This document shows, piece by piece, positions 1 to 8,115 of a stretch of 64,000 nt of DNA. Position numbers and translations under genes: made by a program. The first letter of the stretch is position 1; each line of letters opens with the position of its first letter. Below the pieces are notes generated by a model that had not been told where the DNA came from, made no database searches, and saw nothing but the letters and a program-made list of their open reading frames with translations. Source of the DNA: Bradyrhizobium guangdongense (GTDB lineage Bacteria > Pseudomonadota > Alphaproteobacteria > Rhizobiales > Xanthobacteraceae); contig NZ_CP030051.1 of the NCBI RefSeq assembly GCF_004114975.1, forward strand, positions 5,208,001 through 5,272,000, written 5' to 3'.

Positions 1-1
1 C

Positions 2-259
2 AAGAGGGTCGCGGTCGCGGAGCTCTCGGCGGGAGAATGCGCCTACATCCCCGCCAATTGCGGTCACTCGATCCAGAACATCGACAAGGACGACGCCGAG
101 ATGGTCGGCGTGCTCGACAGCGGCACCTACCACGAAAGCAGCCTCGGCGACTGGCTGGCGAAGGCGCCGCGGCACCTGCTCGCCAACAATTTCGGCGTCG
201 CGGAGGCGGCGGTGGCGAATTTCGGCCGGAAACGGATGGTCATCGCCAGCGCGGCCTGA
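2..259 (+). CDS. Cupin protein, oxalate decarboxylase-like, C-terminal fragment
   Basis: Only the last 85 codons lie in the window; the gene starts upstream. The translation has a cupin beta-strand pattern, with AGECAYIPANCGHSIQNI followed by SSLGDWLAKAPRHLLANNF. This matches the end of the second cupin domain of bicupin oxalate decarboxylases, where a metal-binding His follows a Pro-Xn-Gly turn and an SLxQWLA helix closes the chain. The family converts oxalate to formate and CO2 using Mn. The call fits the oxalate genes further along, but the first cupin and most metal ligands are outside the window, so another bicupin is possible. It ends 85 bases before the next start and may be in the same transcript. 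Confidence 0.7.
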   Translation, partial: KRVAVAELSAGECAYIPANCGHSIQNIDKDDAEMVGVLDSGTYHESSLGDWLAKAPRHLLANNFGVAEAAVANFGRKRMVIASAA

Positions 260-344
260 GCGCTCCGTCACGCCGGAGGCGCCGTCATCGAACTGTCACC
301 GAATGTGCCGAGACGTGTCTGTCTCTGCACATTCGGGACCTGCC

Positions 345-2702
345 ATGGATTATTTCAAGCGCTTCAACTTCCTGTTCGCCGCACCCGTGTTCGACGCCGA
401 CGACCTCGAGGGTCTCCGCTTCAACCAGATCATCGAGGAGATCCAGCGCTCCGGCTTCGAGGTGGTCCGGGCACGCAAGCTGGAGGACGCCGAGATCGCG
501 GTGCAGACCGATGCCGCGATCGGCTGCATGGTGGTGGACTGGGGCAAGAAGGGGCTGGAGGGCAAGACCTCGGCCCTGATCAATCTGATGCGACGCCGCG
601 GCCTCGATTTCCCGATCATCCTCCTGATCCGGCGCAAGCGCTTCGAGGATTTGCCGGTCGAGGTGCTCGACTTCATCGACGGCTATGTCTTCCTGTCCGA
701 GGAGACGCCGACCTTCATCGCCAAGAATTTGATCAGCCGGCTCAAGCAATATGCCGAGACGCTGAAGACGCCGTTCTTCGGCGCGCTGGTCGACTACGCC
801 GAGGAAGGCAACCAGCTCTGGACCTGCCCGGGTCACAATGGCGGCGTGTTCTACAACCGCAGCCCGATCGGCCGCGTCTTCGTCGAGCATCTCGGCGAAT
901 CCGTGTTCCGCGACGACCTCGACAATTCCGTGCTCGACCTCGGCGACCTCCTCACCCATGAAGGGCCGGCGCTGAAGGCGCAAAAGGAGGCGGCGGCGAT
1001 TTTCGGCGCGGAAAAGACCTATTTCGTGCTCAACGGCACCTCGACCTCGAACAAGGTCGCGCTCGGTGCGCTGGTCACCGACGGCGATCTCGTGCTGTTC
1101 GACCGCAACAACCACAAGGCCGCCCATCACGGCGCGCTGATGATCGGCGGCGGCATCCCCGTCTACGTCCCGACCATCCGCAACGCCTGGGGCCTGATCG
1201 GCCCGATGCGCTGGGACGTGCTGGACGAGAACGCCTTGCGCGAGGCGATCCGCAATCATCCTCTGGTGACGGACAAGAATGCCTGGCGCAAGGAGCGGCC
1301 GTTCCGCGTCGCCGTGGTCGAGCAATGCACTTATGACGGCACGATCCACAATGCCGAAATGATCCTGAAACGGATCGGCCACCTCTGCGAATACATCCTG
1401 TTCGACGAAGCCTGGGCCGGCTTCATGAAATTCCACCTGCTCTATGCCGGCCGGTTCGCGATGGGCCTTGCCAACCTTCCGCCGGAGGCGCCAGGCATCA
1501 TTGCAACCCAATCGACCCACAAGCAGCTCGCGAGCTTCTCGCAGGCATCGCAAATCCACATCAGGGACCGCCATATCCGCGGCCAGAAGCGGCGCGTCGA
1601 GCATCGCCGCTTCAACGAGAGCTTCATGCAGCACGCCTCGACCTCGCCGTTCTATCCGCTGTTCGCATCCCTCGACGTCGGCGCGCAGATGATGAAAGGG
1701 CGATCGGGCGAAGTGCTGTGGGACGACACGATCCGCCTCGGCATCGAGCTGCGCAAGAAGATCCGCGCGATGCGCCGGGAGTTCGAGGAGAAGGAGCAGA
1801 AGGAGGACCGCCGCTGGTTCTTCGAGCCCTTCGTCCCGGATCGTGTCGCCATTCCCGACGTCAGCCGCCCTGGCGCCGCGCACAATGTCGCCTGGGAGAC
1901 GCTGTCAACCGACGAGCTCGCCACCAATCCGGCACTCTGGCAGCTCGCCCCCGACAGCAATTGGCACGGCTTCCCTGGCATGGCCGAGGGTTTCGCCATG
2001 ACCGATCCCAACAAGCTGACGCTGCTCACCCCCGGCTTCGATCGCACCACCGGCGCCTATGCCGAGCACGGCATCCCCGCCCCTGTTGTCGCGCAGTATC
2101 TGCGCGAAAACCGCATCGTCCCCGAGAAGAACGACCTCAACTCCCTGCTCTTCCTGCTGACCCCCGGGGTCGAGGCGAGCAAGGCAGGCACGTTGATCTC
2201 CGGCCTCGTCGCCTTCAAGAAGCTGCACGACGACAATGCGCTGCTCGCCGATGCCATCCCGGAATTCTACCAGCGGCGGCAGACACGCTATGCCGGCGTG
2301 CGCTTACGCGATCTCTGCGGCGAGATGCACCGCTTCTTCCGCGCCGCCGATGTCAGCGGTCTCCAGGCGCGGCAATTCATGCCCGAGCACATGCCTGAGA
2401 TCGCGATGTCGCCGCGCGATGCGGCGCGATACCTGGTCAAGAACGACGTCGACTATCTGCCGATCGAGGCGATCGCCGGCCGCATTGCCACCACGCCCTT
2501 CGTGGTCTATCCGCCCGGCATCGCTACCATCGTGCCCGGCGAACGGCTGACGCAACGGGCCAAGCCGATGATCGATTACCTCAAGATGTTCGAGACCTGC
2601 TTCAACACATTCCCGGGCTTCGATGTGGAAATCCAGGGCGTCTACAAGGAGATCGATGCGCGGGGTTGCATCGGGCTCTATACCTACGTCGTTTCCGAGT
2701 AG
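345..2702 (+). CDS. Orn/Lys/Arg decarboxylase, class I (PLP-dependent)
   Basis: PLP-dependent basic amino acid decarboxylase of 785 residues from the chosen ATG. The chain has a receiver-like N-terminal wing domain (about 1-130, VVDWGKKGLEG), the large aspartate-aminotransferase-fold PLP domain, and the C-terminal Orn/Lys/Arg domain. The PLP lysine is K393 in STHKQLASFSQ. The family makes putrescine, cadaverine or agmatine; substrate cannot be assigned from sequence alone. The ATG at 345 (MDYFKRF) was chosen over an in-frame ATG at 303 because the extension looks non-coding. The stop is followed at once by the GNAT gene, suggesting translational coupling. It is somewhat longer than enterobacterial inducible decarboxylases (about 711-756 residues). 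Confidence 0.93.
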   Translation: MDYFKRFNFLFAAPVFDADDLEGLRFNQIIEEIQRSGFEVVRARKLEDAEIAVQTDAAIGCMVVDWGKKGLEGKTSALINLMRRRGLDFPIILLIRRKRFEDLPVEVLDFIDGYVFLSEETPTFIAKNLISRLKQYAETLKTPFFGALVDYAEEGNQLWTCPGHNGGVFYNRSPIGRVFVEHLGESVFRDDLDNSVLDLGDLLTHEGPALKAQKEAAAIFGAEKTYFVLNGTSTSNKVALGALVTDGDLVLFDRNNHKAAHHGALMIGGGIPVYVPTIRNAWGLIGPMRWDVLDENALREAIRNHPLVTDKNAWRKERPFRVAVVEQCTYDGTIHNAEMILKRIGHLCEYILFDEAWAGFMKFHLLYAGRFAMGLANLPPEAPGIIATQSTHKQLASFSQASQIHIRDRHIRGQKRRVEHRRFNESFMQHASTSPFYPLFASLDVGAQMMKGRSGEVLWDDTIRLGIELRKKIRAMRREFEEKEQKEDRRWFFEPFVPDRVAIPDVSRPGAAHNVAWETLSTDELATNPALWQLAPDSNWHGFPGMAEGFAMTDPNKLTLLTPGFDRTTGAYAEHGIPAPVVAQYLRENRIVPEKNDLNSLLFLLTPGVEASKAGTLISGLVAFKKLHDDNALLADAIPEFYQRRQTRYAGVRLRDLCGEMHRFFRAADVSGLQARQFMPEHMPEIAMSPRDAARYLVKNDVDYLPIEAIAGRIATTPFVVYPPGIATIVPGERLTQRAKPMIDYLKMFETCFNTFPGFDVEIQGVYKEIDARGCIGLYTYVVSE

Positions 2703-2708
2703 GTGCCG

Positions 2709-3284
2709 ATGAACGAAACAGCTGTGCGCGCAAGCGATGAACCGGTGCTGGTCCGCACCTCACGCGAGAGCGATATCGAGGCGATGCTGGCGATCTACCG
2801 CCATCACGTCCGCAACGGCGTGCCACGTGATGTCGAGGGAACCGGCGCGCCGGAGCCCGATGATCTGCGCAACCGGCGCAAGAATCTGAAGCAGACCCGG
2901 CTGCCGCATCTGGTCGCGACATGGCGCGGCGAGGTCGTCGGCTACGCCTATGCGGTGCTGTTTCGCAAGCGACCGGCCTATCGCTACACGGCCAAACACT
3001 CGATCTATGTCCACCACGAGCATCTCGGCCGCGGTGTCGGGCGGCTGCTGCTCCAGGAGCTGATCGATGCCTGTGCAGCAGCCGGCTTCCGCCAGATGAT
3101 CGGCTATATCGATGTCGACAACACGCCGTCGCTGGCGCTGCACGAGAAGTTTGGATTTGCGCGCGTCGGCCTGCTCAGCGGCGTAGCCTATCGGCATGGC
3201 CGCTGGTCGGATACCGCCATGGTGCAGCGTTCGCTCGGCGCCGGCGTCACCGCGCCGCCGCCTGTCACCGCACCGGGCCGATAA
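2709..3284 (+). CDS. GNAT family N-acetyltransferase (phosphinothricin acetyltransferase-like)
   Basis: Protein of 191 residues with the GNAT fold. The acetyl-CoA pyrophosphate loop is visible as LGRGVGRLLLQELID, followed by the AAGFRQMIGYID and NTPSLALHEKFGF segments typical of the PAT/Bar subgroup. Members acetylate small amines including phosphinothricin and methionine sulfoximine. An in-frame GTG at 2703 abuts the decarboxylase stop; the ATG at 2709 gives MNETAV. The 6-base spacing suggests co-translation with the decarboxylase, so the substrate could be the amine product of that enzyme (inference). The C-terminal tail is Pro/Ala-rich. Confidence 0.88.
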   Translation: MNETAVRASDEPVLVRTSRESDIEAMLAIYRHHVRNGVPRDVEGTGAPEPDDLRNRRKNLKQTRLPHLVATWRGEVVGYAYAVLFRKRPAYRYTAKHSIYVHHEHLGRGVGRLLLQELIDACAAAGFRQMIGYIDVDNTPSLALHEKFGFARVGLLSGVAYRHGRWSDTAMVQRSLGAGVTAPPPVTAPGR

Positions 3285-3287
3285 GTC

Positions 3288-3500
3288 TCACGAAGGAAAG
3301 TCAGCCGGTCTGACGTGGATGCGATCGGCATGCAGCGACCAGTGATGCAACGCCTGGTCCTCGCAGAATTTCGCTTTTGCCCGTTCCGTAGCCTCGTCCT
3401 CGTCGGCCGCGTCGATCTCAAGCGTGCCCTGGCAGACCTCGCACTGACGGCCGTACTCGCCAAGCACGTCCTTCATGAACCTGACGACATAAGTTGACAT
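3288..3500 (-). CDS. Small hypothetical protein, 70 aa
   Basis: Short protein starting MSTYVVRFMKDVLGEYGRQ. The start is fixed by a strong ribosome binding site, GGAGGT, three bases upstream of the ATG on the minus strand. Two cysteines sit in a CEVCQ motif near residues 20-23, followed by an acidic helix-like part (DAADEDEATERAKAKFC). No signal peptide or membrane segment. The single C-x-x-C could bind a metal or be redox-active, but there is no second pair. It converges with the acetyltransferase, leaving 3 bases between the two stops. I do not recognise a named family. Confidence 0.7.
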   Translation of the reverse strand: MSTYVVRFMKDVLGEYGRQCEVCQGTLEIDAADEDEATERAKAKFCEDQALHHWSLHADRIHVRPADFPS

Positions 3501-3622
3501 GGGACCTCCCTGCTGGACCGGCAGTACTCTAGTCCCATTTAGAGCGGCGAAGGGAGAGAGATTTTGACGCGGATCAAAGCCGGGCAAGGTTCCCGCAGCC
3601 CATTCAGGCGGCGGGCCCGCCT

Positions 3623-4072
3623 TCACGTGGTGATGTCGAGGAGCGACTTTTCGGTCTCGGAGTAGGCTTGAATGACCTTCGCATTGGCGATGAAGCTGTA
3701 CTTTGCGGCCGTCAGCTGAACAAATTGGTCAGCGAGATCGACGTTCGGCGCCGCGATCAGGCCGTCCTGGTTTGCGAAGGGAGCGCTTGGGTCGGATTGT
3801 GCGGTATAGCTCGGCGAAACCGTCGACACGGTAGCGATCGTGCCGCCTGGCGTCGAGCTGCTCGATTGGTCGACCTGATCGACCCGTAATGGCACATAGG
3901 CCGGGGGAAACGTCGGAGCGATGCTCGGGCTGGCCGCACCAGCCGACGAGGCCGATCCGCCTGACGCGGGAAGCGGGCCGGTCGTGCTGACATTGGCGAC
4001 GTTGCTCGCGGCCACGCTCACGCGCAAGCTCGCCGCAGAAAGTCCTGACGTCGCAATCGAATAGATGCTCAT
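3623..4072 (-). CDS. Flagellar basal-body rod FlgC-like protein (orphan)
   Basis: 149 residues. The N-terminus MSIYSIATSGLSAASLRVSV followed by AASNVANVSTTG is the flagellar rod/hook N-terminal motif. The end, NVDLADQFVQLTAAKYSFIA, then NAKVIQAYSETEKSLLDI, is the FlgC/FlgG C-terminal helix that pairs with it in coiled-coil rods. The middle is Ser/Pro-rich and shorter than usual. No other flagellar gene is in the window, so this is an isolated copy; it may be a second rod protein or a relic. The ATG at 4072 gives the canonical N-terminus and was preferred over the upstream ATG at 4108. Confidence 0.75.
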   Translation of the reverse strand: MSIYSIATSGLSAASLRVSVAASNVANVSTTGPLPASGGSASSAGAASPSIAPTFPPAYVPLRVDQVDQSSSSTPGGTIATVSTVSPSYTAQSDPSAPFANQDGLIAAPNVDLADQFVQLTAAKYSFIANAKVIQAYSETEKSLLDITT

Positions 4073-4189
4073 GCCCACTCGTCTACAGGACAAGTGATAC
4101 GCGTTCACTCACGCCATCAGTCGAATTCGCCGCTTTCTGTTTTCATCCTCGTAACCAACGATCCGGGCGCGGTCGGAGTTCGCGCAGCC

Positions 4190-5239
4190 CTACCCGGGCG
4201 TGACGCCAAAGGCCTGCTTGAAGCGCTCGACGTAAACAGGCCAGACCTCGGGATTGATGATCCGCGGCGGCCGCTTGCCGTCGAGCGTCTCCAGCACCTG
4301 CTCGGCCGCGATGCGGCCCATGTTCTGGCGCGCCTCGATCGTCACGCCGGCGGTGTGCGGGCTCGCCAGCACGTTGTCGAACTGGAGCAGCGGATGCTCC
4401 GGCGGCGGCGGCTCCTTGGACCAGACGTCGAGGCCCGCGCCGGCAATGCGCTTGTCGCGCAAGGCCTGGAGCAGAGCGTCCTCGTCGTGGATGAAGCCGC
4501 GGGCGGTAGTGATGAAATAGGCATGCGGCTGCATCAGGCCGAATTCGCGCACGCTGATCATGTTGCGGCTGCCCTTGTTGAGCGGACAGGAAATCGAGAC
4601 GAAATCGGCGCGGCGCAAGAGCTCATCGAGCTCGACCTTCTCGCCGCCCCGCTCGGCCATCACCTCGGCCGAGAGGTACGGGTCGTAAGCGAGCACCTTC
4701 ATGCCGAGCAGGCCCTTGCACAGCGCGGCGATGCGGCGGCCGACATTGCCGAGACCGATGATGCCGACGGTCTTGTGCTCGACCTCGTTGCCGACCAGCT
4801 CGTTGCGATTGACGTTGGGTTCGCGGCGCAAGCGGCGATCGGACTGGATGATGCGCTTGGACAAGGTCAGCATCATCGCCAGCGCGTGCTCGGCGACGGA
4901 ATGGGCATTGCCGCCGGACTGGTTCACGACCAGTACACCCGCATCGGTGCAGGCTTCGACGTCGACAGGATCGAAGCCTGCGCCGTTGCTGGAAACCAGC
5001 AGCAAGTTCGGCGTGCGCTTCAGGAAGGCGGCGTCGACATGGAAATGCGGCGCCAGCTCGTCGCGCGCGGCGCCGATCTGGTAGACATGCGCCGCGCTCA
5101 GGATGGGGGCGTAGAAATCCTCGGGGCTTTCGTTCTCGATGCGGTCGAGCCGGACGTCGGGCCGGGCTTTCAGGATGTCGATATAGACAGGGTTGGCCAG
5201 GTACTTGACGTAGAAGACGCGTTTGCTGTTGACCGACAT
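4190..5239 (-). CDS. D-isomer-specific 2-hydroxyacid dehydrogenase
   Basis: NAD(P)-dependent 2-hydroxyacid dehydrogenase of 349 residues. It has the split catalytic domain and an inserted Rossmann domain with GIIGLGNVGRR (about 160-169). The catalytic triad is visible: R247 (TTARGFI), E276 (DVWSKEPPPPE) and H295 (ASPHTAG). The family covers phosphoglycerate, glyoxylate/hydroxypyruvate and sulfolactate dehydrogenases, and sequence alone does not pick the substrate. It is divergent from the two-subunit ThDP decarboxylase, which acts on a 3-substituted pyruvate in its relatives, so a hydroxyacid/oxoacid pair sharing a promoter region is plausible. The ATG at 5239 has no clear ribosome binding site; an in-frame ATG at 5260 is the alternative. 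Confidence 0.9.
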   Translation of the reverse strand: MSVNSKRVFYVKYLANPVYIDILKARPDVRLDRIENESPEDFYAPILSAAHVYQIGAARDELAPHFHVDAAFLKRTPNLLLVSSNGAGFDPVDVEACTDAGVLVVNQSGGNAHSVAEHALAMMLTLSKRIIQSDRRLRREPNVNRNELVGNEVEHKTVGIIGLGNVGRRIAALCKGLLGMKVLAYDPYLSAEVMAERGGEKVELDELLRRADFVSISCPLNKGSRNMISVREFGLMQPHAYFITTARGFIHDEDALLQALRDKRIAGAGLDVWSKEPPPPEHPLLQFDNVLASPHTAGVTIEARQNMGRIAAEQVLETLDGKRPPRIINPEVWPVYVERFKQAFGVTPG

Positions 5240-5478
5240 CAGGACCCTTCCGACTCTCATGGAGAACCCGGTAGGTCAGCGCCACGCGCGCTCAACTCCT
5301 GGTGCCTCCCGATTTTTCATTATTTCGCTTATGACATGGCGGTGCCGGCCTCGGCAGGCCGTCTGGCGCAGATCACGGTGCCGGCCCGGACATGTTGACA
5401 ATCCCGCCTGCTCCGTCAAGTTCTGCTGATAGCCGCGACGGACACAGAAGAAGCATGCGCGGCCGAAGGGAGAACGCA

Positions 5479-6039
5479 ATGGCAATTGCGGAGCAGCAGC
5501 CTCCGGCGGGACAGGCCGCCGCCGACAGAAGCTGGCACAGCATCGTCCTGCAAACCCTGAAGCGGAACGAGGTCAGCCTGATCCCCTACGTGCCCGACCG
5601 CGTACTGACGCCGCTGATCAAGAACCTCCACGCCGATCCCTTCTTCACCACCTTTGCCACCGCGCGCGAGGAAGAGGCCGTCGGCATCGTCTCGGGCGCC
5701 TGGATGGGCGGGCGGCGCGGCGCGGTATTGATGCAGACTTCGGGTTTTGCCACGCTCGCCAACGTGCTCGCCTCGCTCGCCGTGCCCTACCAGATCCCGC
5801 TGATCATGTTCGTCTCCGAGCGCGGCACGCTCGGCGAATTCAACTATGGCCAGTCGCTGGTCTGCCGGACCATGCGTCCGGTGCTGGATTCGCTGGCGCT
5901 GGAGCACCACACCATCACCAGGCTCGACGAGCTCGAGTTCATCGCTGACCGCTCGATCAAGCAGGCCGTCACCACCCAGGCGCCGGTAGCGCTGATCCTC
6001 AATCCGCTGCTCACGGGCGGCAAGGTCTTCGACAAGTGA
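5479..6039 (+). CDS. ThDP-dependent decarboxylase, alpha (PYR domain) subunit, sulfopyruvate/phosphonopyruvate type
   Basis: 186-residue stand-alone PYR domain. FATAREEEAVGIVSGAWMGG carries the conserved Glu that contacts the ThDP pyrimidine, followed by GAVLMQTSGFATLANVLASL. Splitting PYR and PP domains into two adjacent genes is characteristic of sulfopyruvate decarboxylase ComD/ComE; phosphonopyruvate decarboxylase is the fused relative. The ATG at 5479 is preceded by GGGAG. Eight bases separate it from the beta subunit gene, so the two form one operon. The substrate is probably a 3-sulfo- or 3-phosphono-pyruvate, inferred from family only. Confidence 0.82.
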   Translation: MAIAEQQPPAGQAAADRSWHSIVLQTLKRNEVSLIPYVPDRVLTPLIKNLHADPFFTTFATAREEEAVGIVSGAWMGGRRGAVLMQTSGFATLANVLASLAVPYQIPLIMFVSERGTLGEFNYGQSLVCRTMRPVLDSLALEHHTITRLDELEFIADRSIKQAVTTQAPVALILNPLLTGGKVFDK

Positions 6040-6046
6040 GCCGGCC

Positions 6047-6643
6047 ATGACCACGCGCAACACCAAAGTGATGAACCGTTTCGATGTGACCTCGCGCCTG
6101 ATCGCGAAGCTGAAGCACGAGGAAGCGGTGGTCGGTGGCATCGGCAACACCAATTTCGACCTCTGGGCCGCCGGCCACCGCCCGCAGAATTTCTACATGC
6201 TGGGCAGCATGGGGCTCGCCTTCCCGATCGCGCTAGGCGTCGCGCTGGCGCAGCCCGACCGCCGCGTCTTCGCGCTGGAGGGGGACGGCTCGCTGCTGAT
6301 GCAGCTCGGCGCGCTCTCGACCATCGCGGCGTTGAAGCCAAAGAATCTGATCATGATCGTGATGGACAACGGCATCTACCAGATCACCGGCGCGCAGCCG
6401 ACGCCGGCCGCCGGCGTCGCCGACCTCGTCGCGATCGCCTTGGGTTCGGGGCTCGCCAACAGTGCCTGGGCCGCGGACGAGGAGGATTTCGAACGACTGG
6501 TCGACGAAGCCATGTTGGCTGACGAACCCAGCCTGATCGCGCTGCGTATCGACGACAAGCCCGGCGTCGGCACCACCCGCCGCGATCCGGTGCAGATCCG
6601 CGAGCGCTTCATGCACGGCCTCGGCGTGCGCGAACCGCTCTGA
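6047..6643 (+). CDS. ThDP-dependent decarboxylase, beta (PP domain) subunit, sulfopyruvate/phosphonopyruvate type
   Basis: 198-residue PP domain partner of the preceding gene. The ThDP/Mg motif is clear: EGDGSLLMQLGALSTIA, ending at MIVMDNGIYQITGAQ (GDG...N). GSMGLAFPIALGVALAQP is the conserved segment before it. Together with the alpha subunit this rebuilds a full decarboxylase active site at the subunit interface. A rho-independent terminator follows the stop. It is one of three separate ThDP systems in the first 19 kb, with Gcl and Oxc, but here the chain is split. Confidence 0.84.
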   Translation: MTTRNTKVMNRFDVTSRLIAKLKHEEAVVGGIGNTNFDLWAAGHRPQNFYMLGSMGLAFPIALGVALAQPDRRVFALEGDGSLLMQLGALSTIAALKPKNLIMIVMDNGIYQITGAQPTPAAGVADLVAIALGSGLANSAWAADEEDFERLVDEAMLADEPSLIALRIDDKPGVGTTRRDPVQIRERFMHGLGVREPL

Positions 6644-6663
6644 GACCTTTTCATTGACGATAG

Positions 6664-6700
6664 AAGCCCCGCAGAGCGTCACTCCGCGGGGCCCTTATTC
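6664..6700. terminator. Bidirectional rho-independent terminator
   Basis: GCCCCGC at 6666-6672 pairs with GCGGGGC at 6686-6692 and is followed by CCTTATTC. It lies between the convergent decarboxylase beta gene and the DUF1236 gene. Confidence 0.7.
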
Positions 6701-6719
6701 AATTCACCTTACGCGCCGA

Positions 6720-7103
6720 TCAGTCGATGATCTTGATCACGCGGCGCGTGCGCGGCTCGACGATCACGCGGCGGTCGTTGACGACCGCATAGCGATATTC
6801 GGTATAGTTCGGCACCGGCCGCAGCACCACGGTCGGGGGCAGCGGCTCGCCGACGACGACGCGCTCGTGGACCACGACAGAATCATCACGCGGAATTCCG
6901 CCGAGTACCGCGTTCGGAATTTCGAGACCGGCGCCGACGGCCGCACCGACGGTCCCGCCAACCATGGCGCCGATCGGACCGCCGATATCACCGCCCGCGC
7001 GCGCGCCGTTCGCGGCGCCCTCGGCGGTCGTCGACTGGGCAAAGGCTGCGCTCGACGCCAGCAGCGACGCTGCGGCCAACGTAATCGCAAGACGGGTTTT
7101 CAT
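6720..7103 (-). CDS. DUF1236 family exported protein
   Basis: 127-residue exported protein. A clear signal peptide, MKTRLAITLAAASLLASSAA then FAQ, is followed by a Gly/Ala-rich stretch (GGPIGAMVGGTVGAAVGAG) like those of glycine-zipper outer-membrane-associated proteins. The C-terminal domain YRYAVVNDRRVIVEPRTRR then VIKIID is the DUF1236 signature, common in Bradyrhizobium and of unknown function. The ATG at 7103 gives the signal peptide and is preceded by AGGT. It stands alone between two terminator-like structures. Confidence 0.85.
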   Translation of the reverse strand: MKTRLAITLAAASLLASSAAFAQSTTAEGAANGARAGGDIGGPIGAMVGGTVGAAVGAGLEIPNAVLGGIPRDDSVVVHERVVVGEPLPPTVVLRPVPNYTEYRYAVVNDRRVIVEPRTRRVIKIID

Positions 7104-7197
7104 GACCTGATGTCTCCAGTGATTGTTGTGGGTCATCAACAGCGGGGCCGGAGCATTGTTCCGGTTCCAGCGTGATGAAACACACGTCAAACTGGCG

Positions 7198-7216
7198 ACT
7201 GTTACCGCGTAACAGT
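7198..7216. repeat. Perfect inverted repeat at the glxR 3' end
   Basis: ACTGTTAC (7198-7205), CGC, GTAACAGT (7209-7216). It abuts the glxR stop and sits about 95 bases upstream of the DUF1236 start. There is no T-run, so it could be an operator or a processing or termination hairpin. Confidence 0.45.
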
Positions 7217-8104
7217 TCAGGCTGCAGCGATCTCGTGCCCCGCCATCAGTTCCAGCGCTCGCACCATCGCGGAATGATCCCAGCCCTTGCCGCCATGCGC
7301 GGTGCAGGAGGAGAACAATTGCTGCGCGACCGCGGTGCTTGGCAACGACAGACCGAGCGCACGCGCCCCCTCGAGCGCAAGGTTAAGATCCTTCTGGTGC
7401 AGCTCGATGCGGAAGCCGGGATCGAAATTGCGCTTCACCATGCGCTCGCCATGCACCTCGAGAATCCGCGACGAGGCAAAGCCGCCCATCAGCGCCTTGC
7501 GCACCAGCGCAGGGTTCGCACCCGCCTTGGATGCGAACAGCAACGCCTCGCTCACCGCCTCGATCGTCAGCGCGACGATGATCTGGTTGGCGACCTTCGT
7601 GGTCTGGCCATCGCCATTGGCACCGACATGCGTGACGTTCTTGCCCATCTTGTCGAAGACCGGCTTCATCGTGCCGAAGGCCCGCTCGGGACCGCCGACC
7701 ATGATGGTGAGGCTCGCCGCCTTGGCGCCGAGTTCGCCGCCCGACACCGGTGCATCGAGATAATCCGCGCCCAGCGCCTCGATTTTCTTGGCAAACTCCT
7801 TGGTCGCGAGCGGTGAGATCGAACTCATGTCGATCACGATCTTGCCTTTGGAGATGCCTCCGGCGACCCCGTCCTTGCCGAACAGCACGGCTTCGACATG
7901 CGGCGTATCCGGCACCATGATGATGACCGCATCCGCGTTCTCGGCTACCTCCTTCGCGGATCTGCAGGCGATGCCACCAGCCGCAATCAGCTCCGGAGCG
8001 ACCGGCGCAACGTCATGCAGGAGAACGCGATAGCCTGCGGCCAGGAGATGGCCGGCCATCGGCCGTCCCATGGTGCCAAGTCCGATGAAGCCGATGTCGA
8101 TCAT
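7217..8104 (-). CDS. glxR: 2-hydroxy-3-oxopropionate (tartronate semialdehyde) reductase
   Basis: 295-residue beta-hydroxyacid dehydrogenase. The NAD(P)-binding motif is GFIGLGTMGRPMA at the N-terminus. The substrate-binding signature is DAPVSGGELGAKAASL, and the catalytic lysine is K170 in GDGQTTKVANQ. It reduces tartronate semialdehyde to D-glycerate, the step after glyoxylate carboligase. It is third in a tight minus-strand operon gcl-hyi-glxR with 11-base gaps, which supports this function over other hydroxyacid dehydrogenases. The ATG at 8104 begins MIDIGFIGLG, the usual family N-terminus. Confidence 0.93.
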   Translation of the reverse strand: MIDIGFIGLGTMGRPMAGHLLAAGYRVLLHDVAPVAPELIAAGGIACRSAKEVAENADAVIIMVPDTPHVEAVLFGKDGVAGGISKGKIVIDMSSISPLATKEFAKKIEALGADYLDAPVSGGELGAKAASLTIMVGGPERAFGTMKPVFDKMGKNVTHVGANGDGQTTKVANQIIVALTIEAVSEALLFASKAGANPALVRKALMGGFASSRILEVHGERMVKRNFDPGFRIELHQKDLNLALEGARALGLSLPSTAVAQQLFSSCTAHGGKGWDHSAMVRALELMAGHEIAAA

Positions 8105-8115
8105 GTCATATGTCC

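Noticed and set aside
285..1883. Long open frame antisense to the Orn/Lys/Arg decarboxylase (532 codons)
   Set aside because: It is the complement of a clear PLP enzyme, has low-complexity His/Ala/Asp-rich composition and no motif; typical of GC-rich antisense frames.
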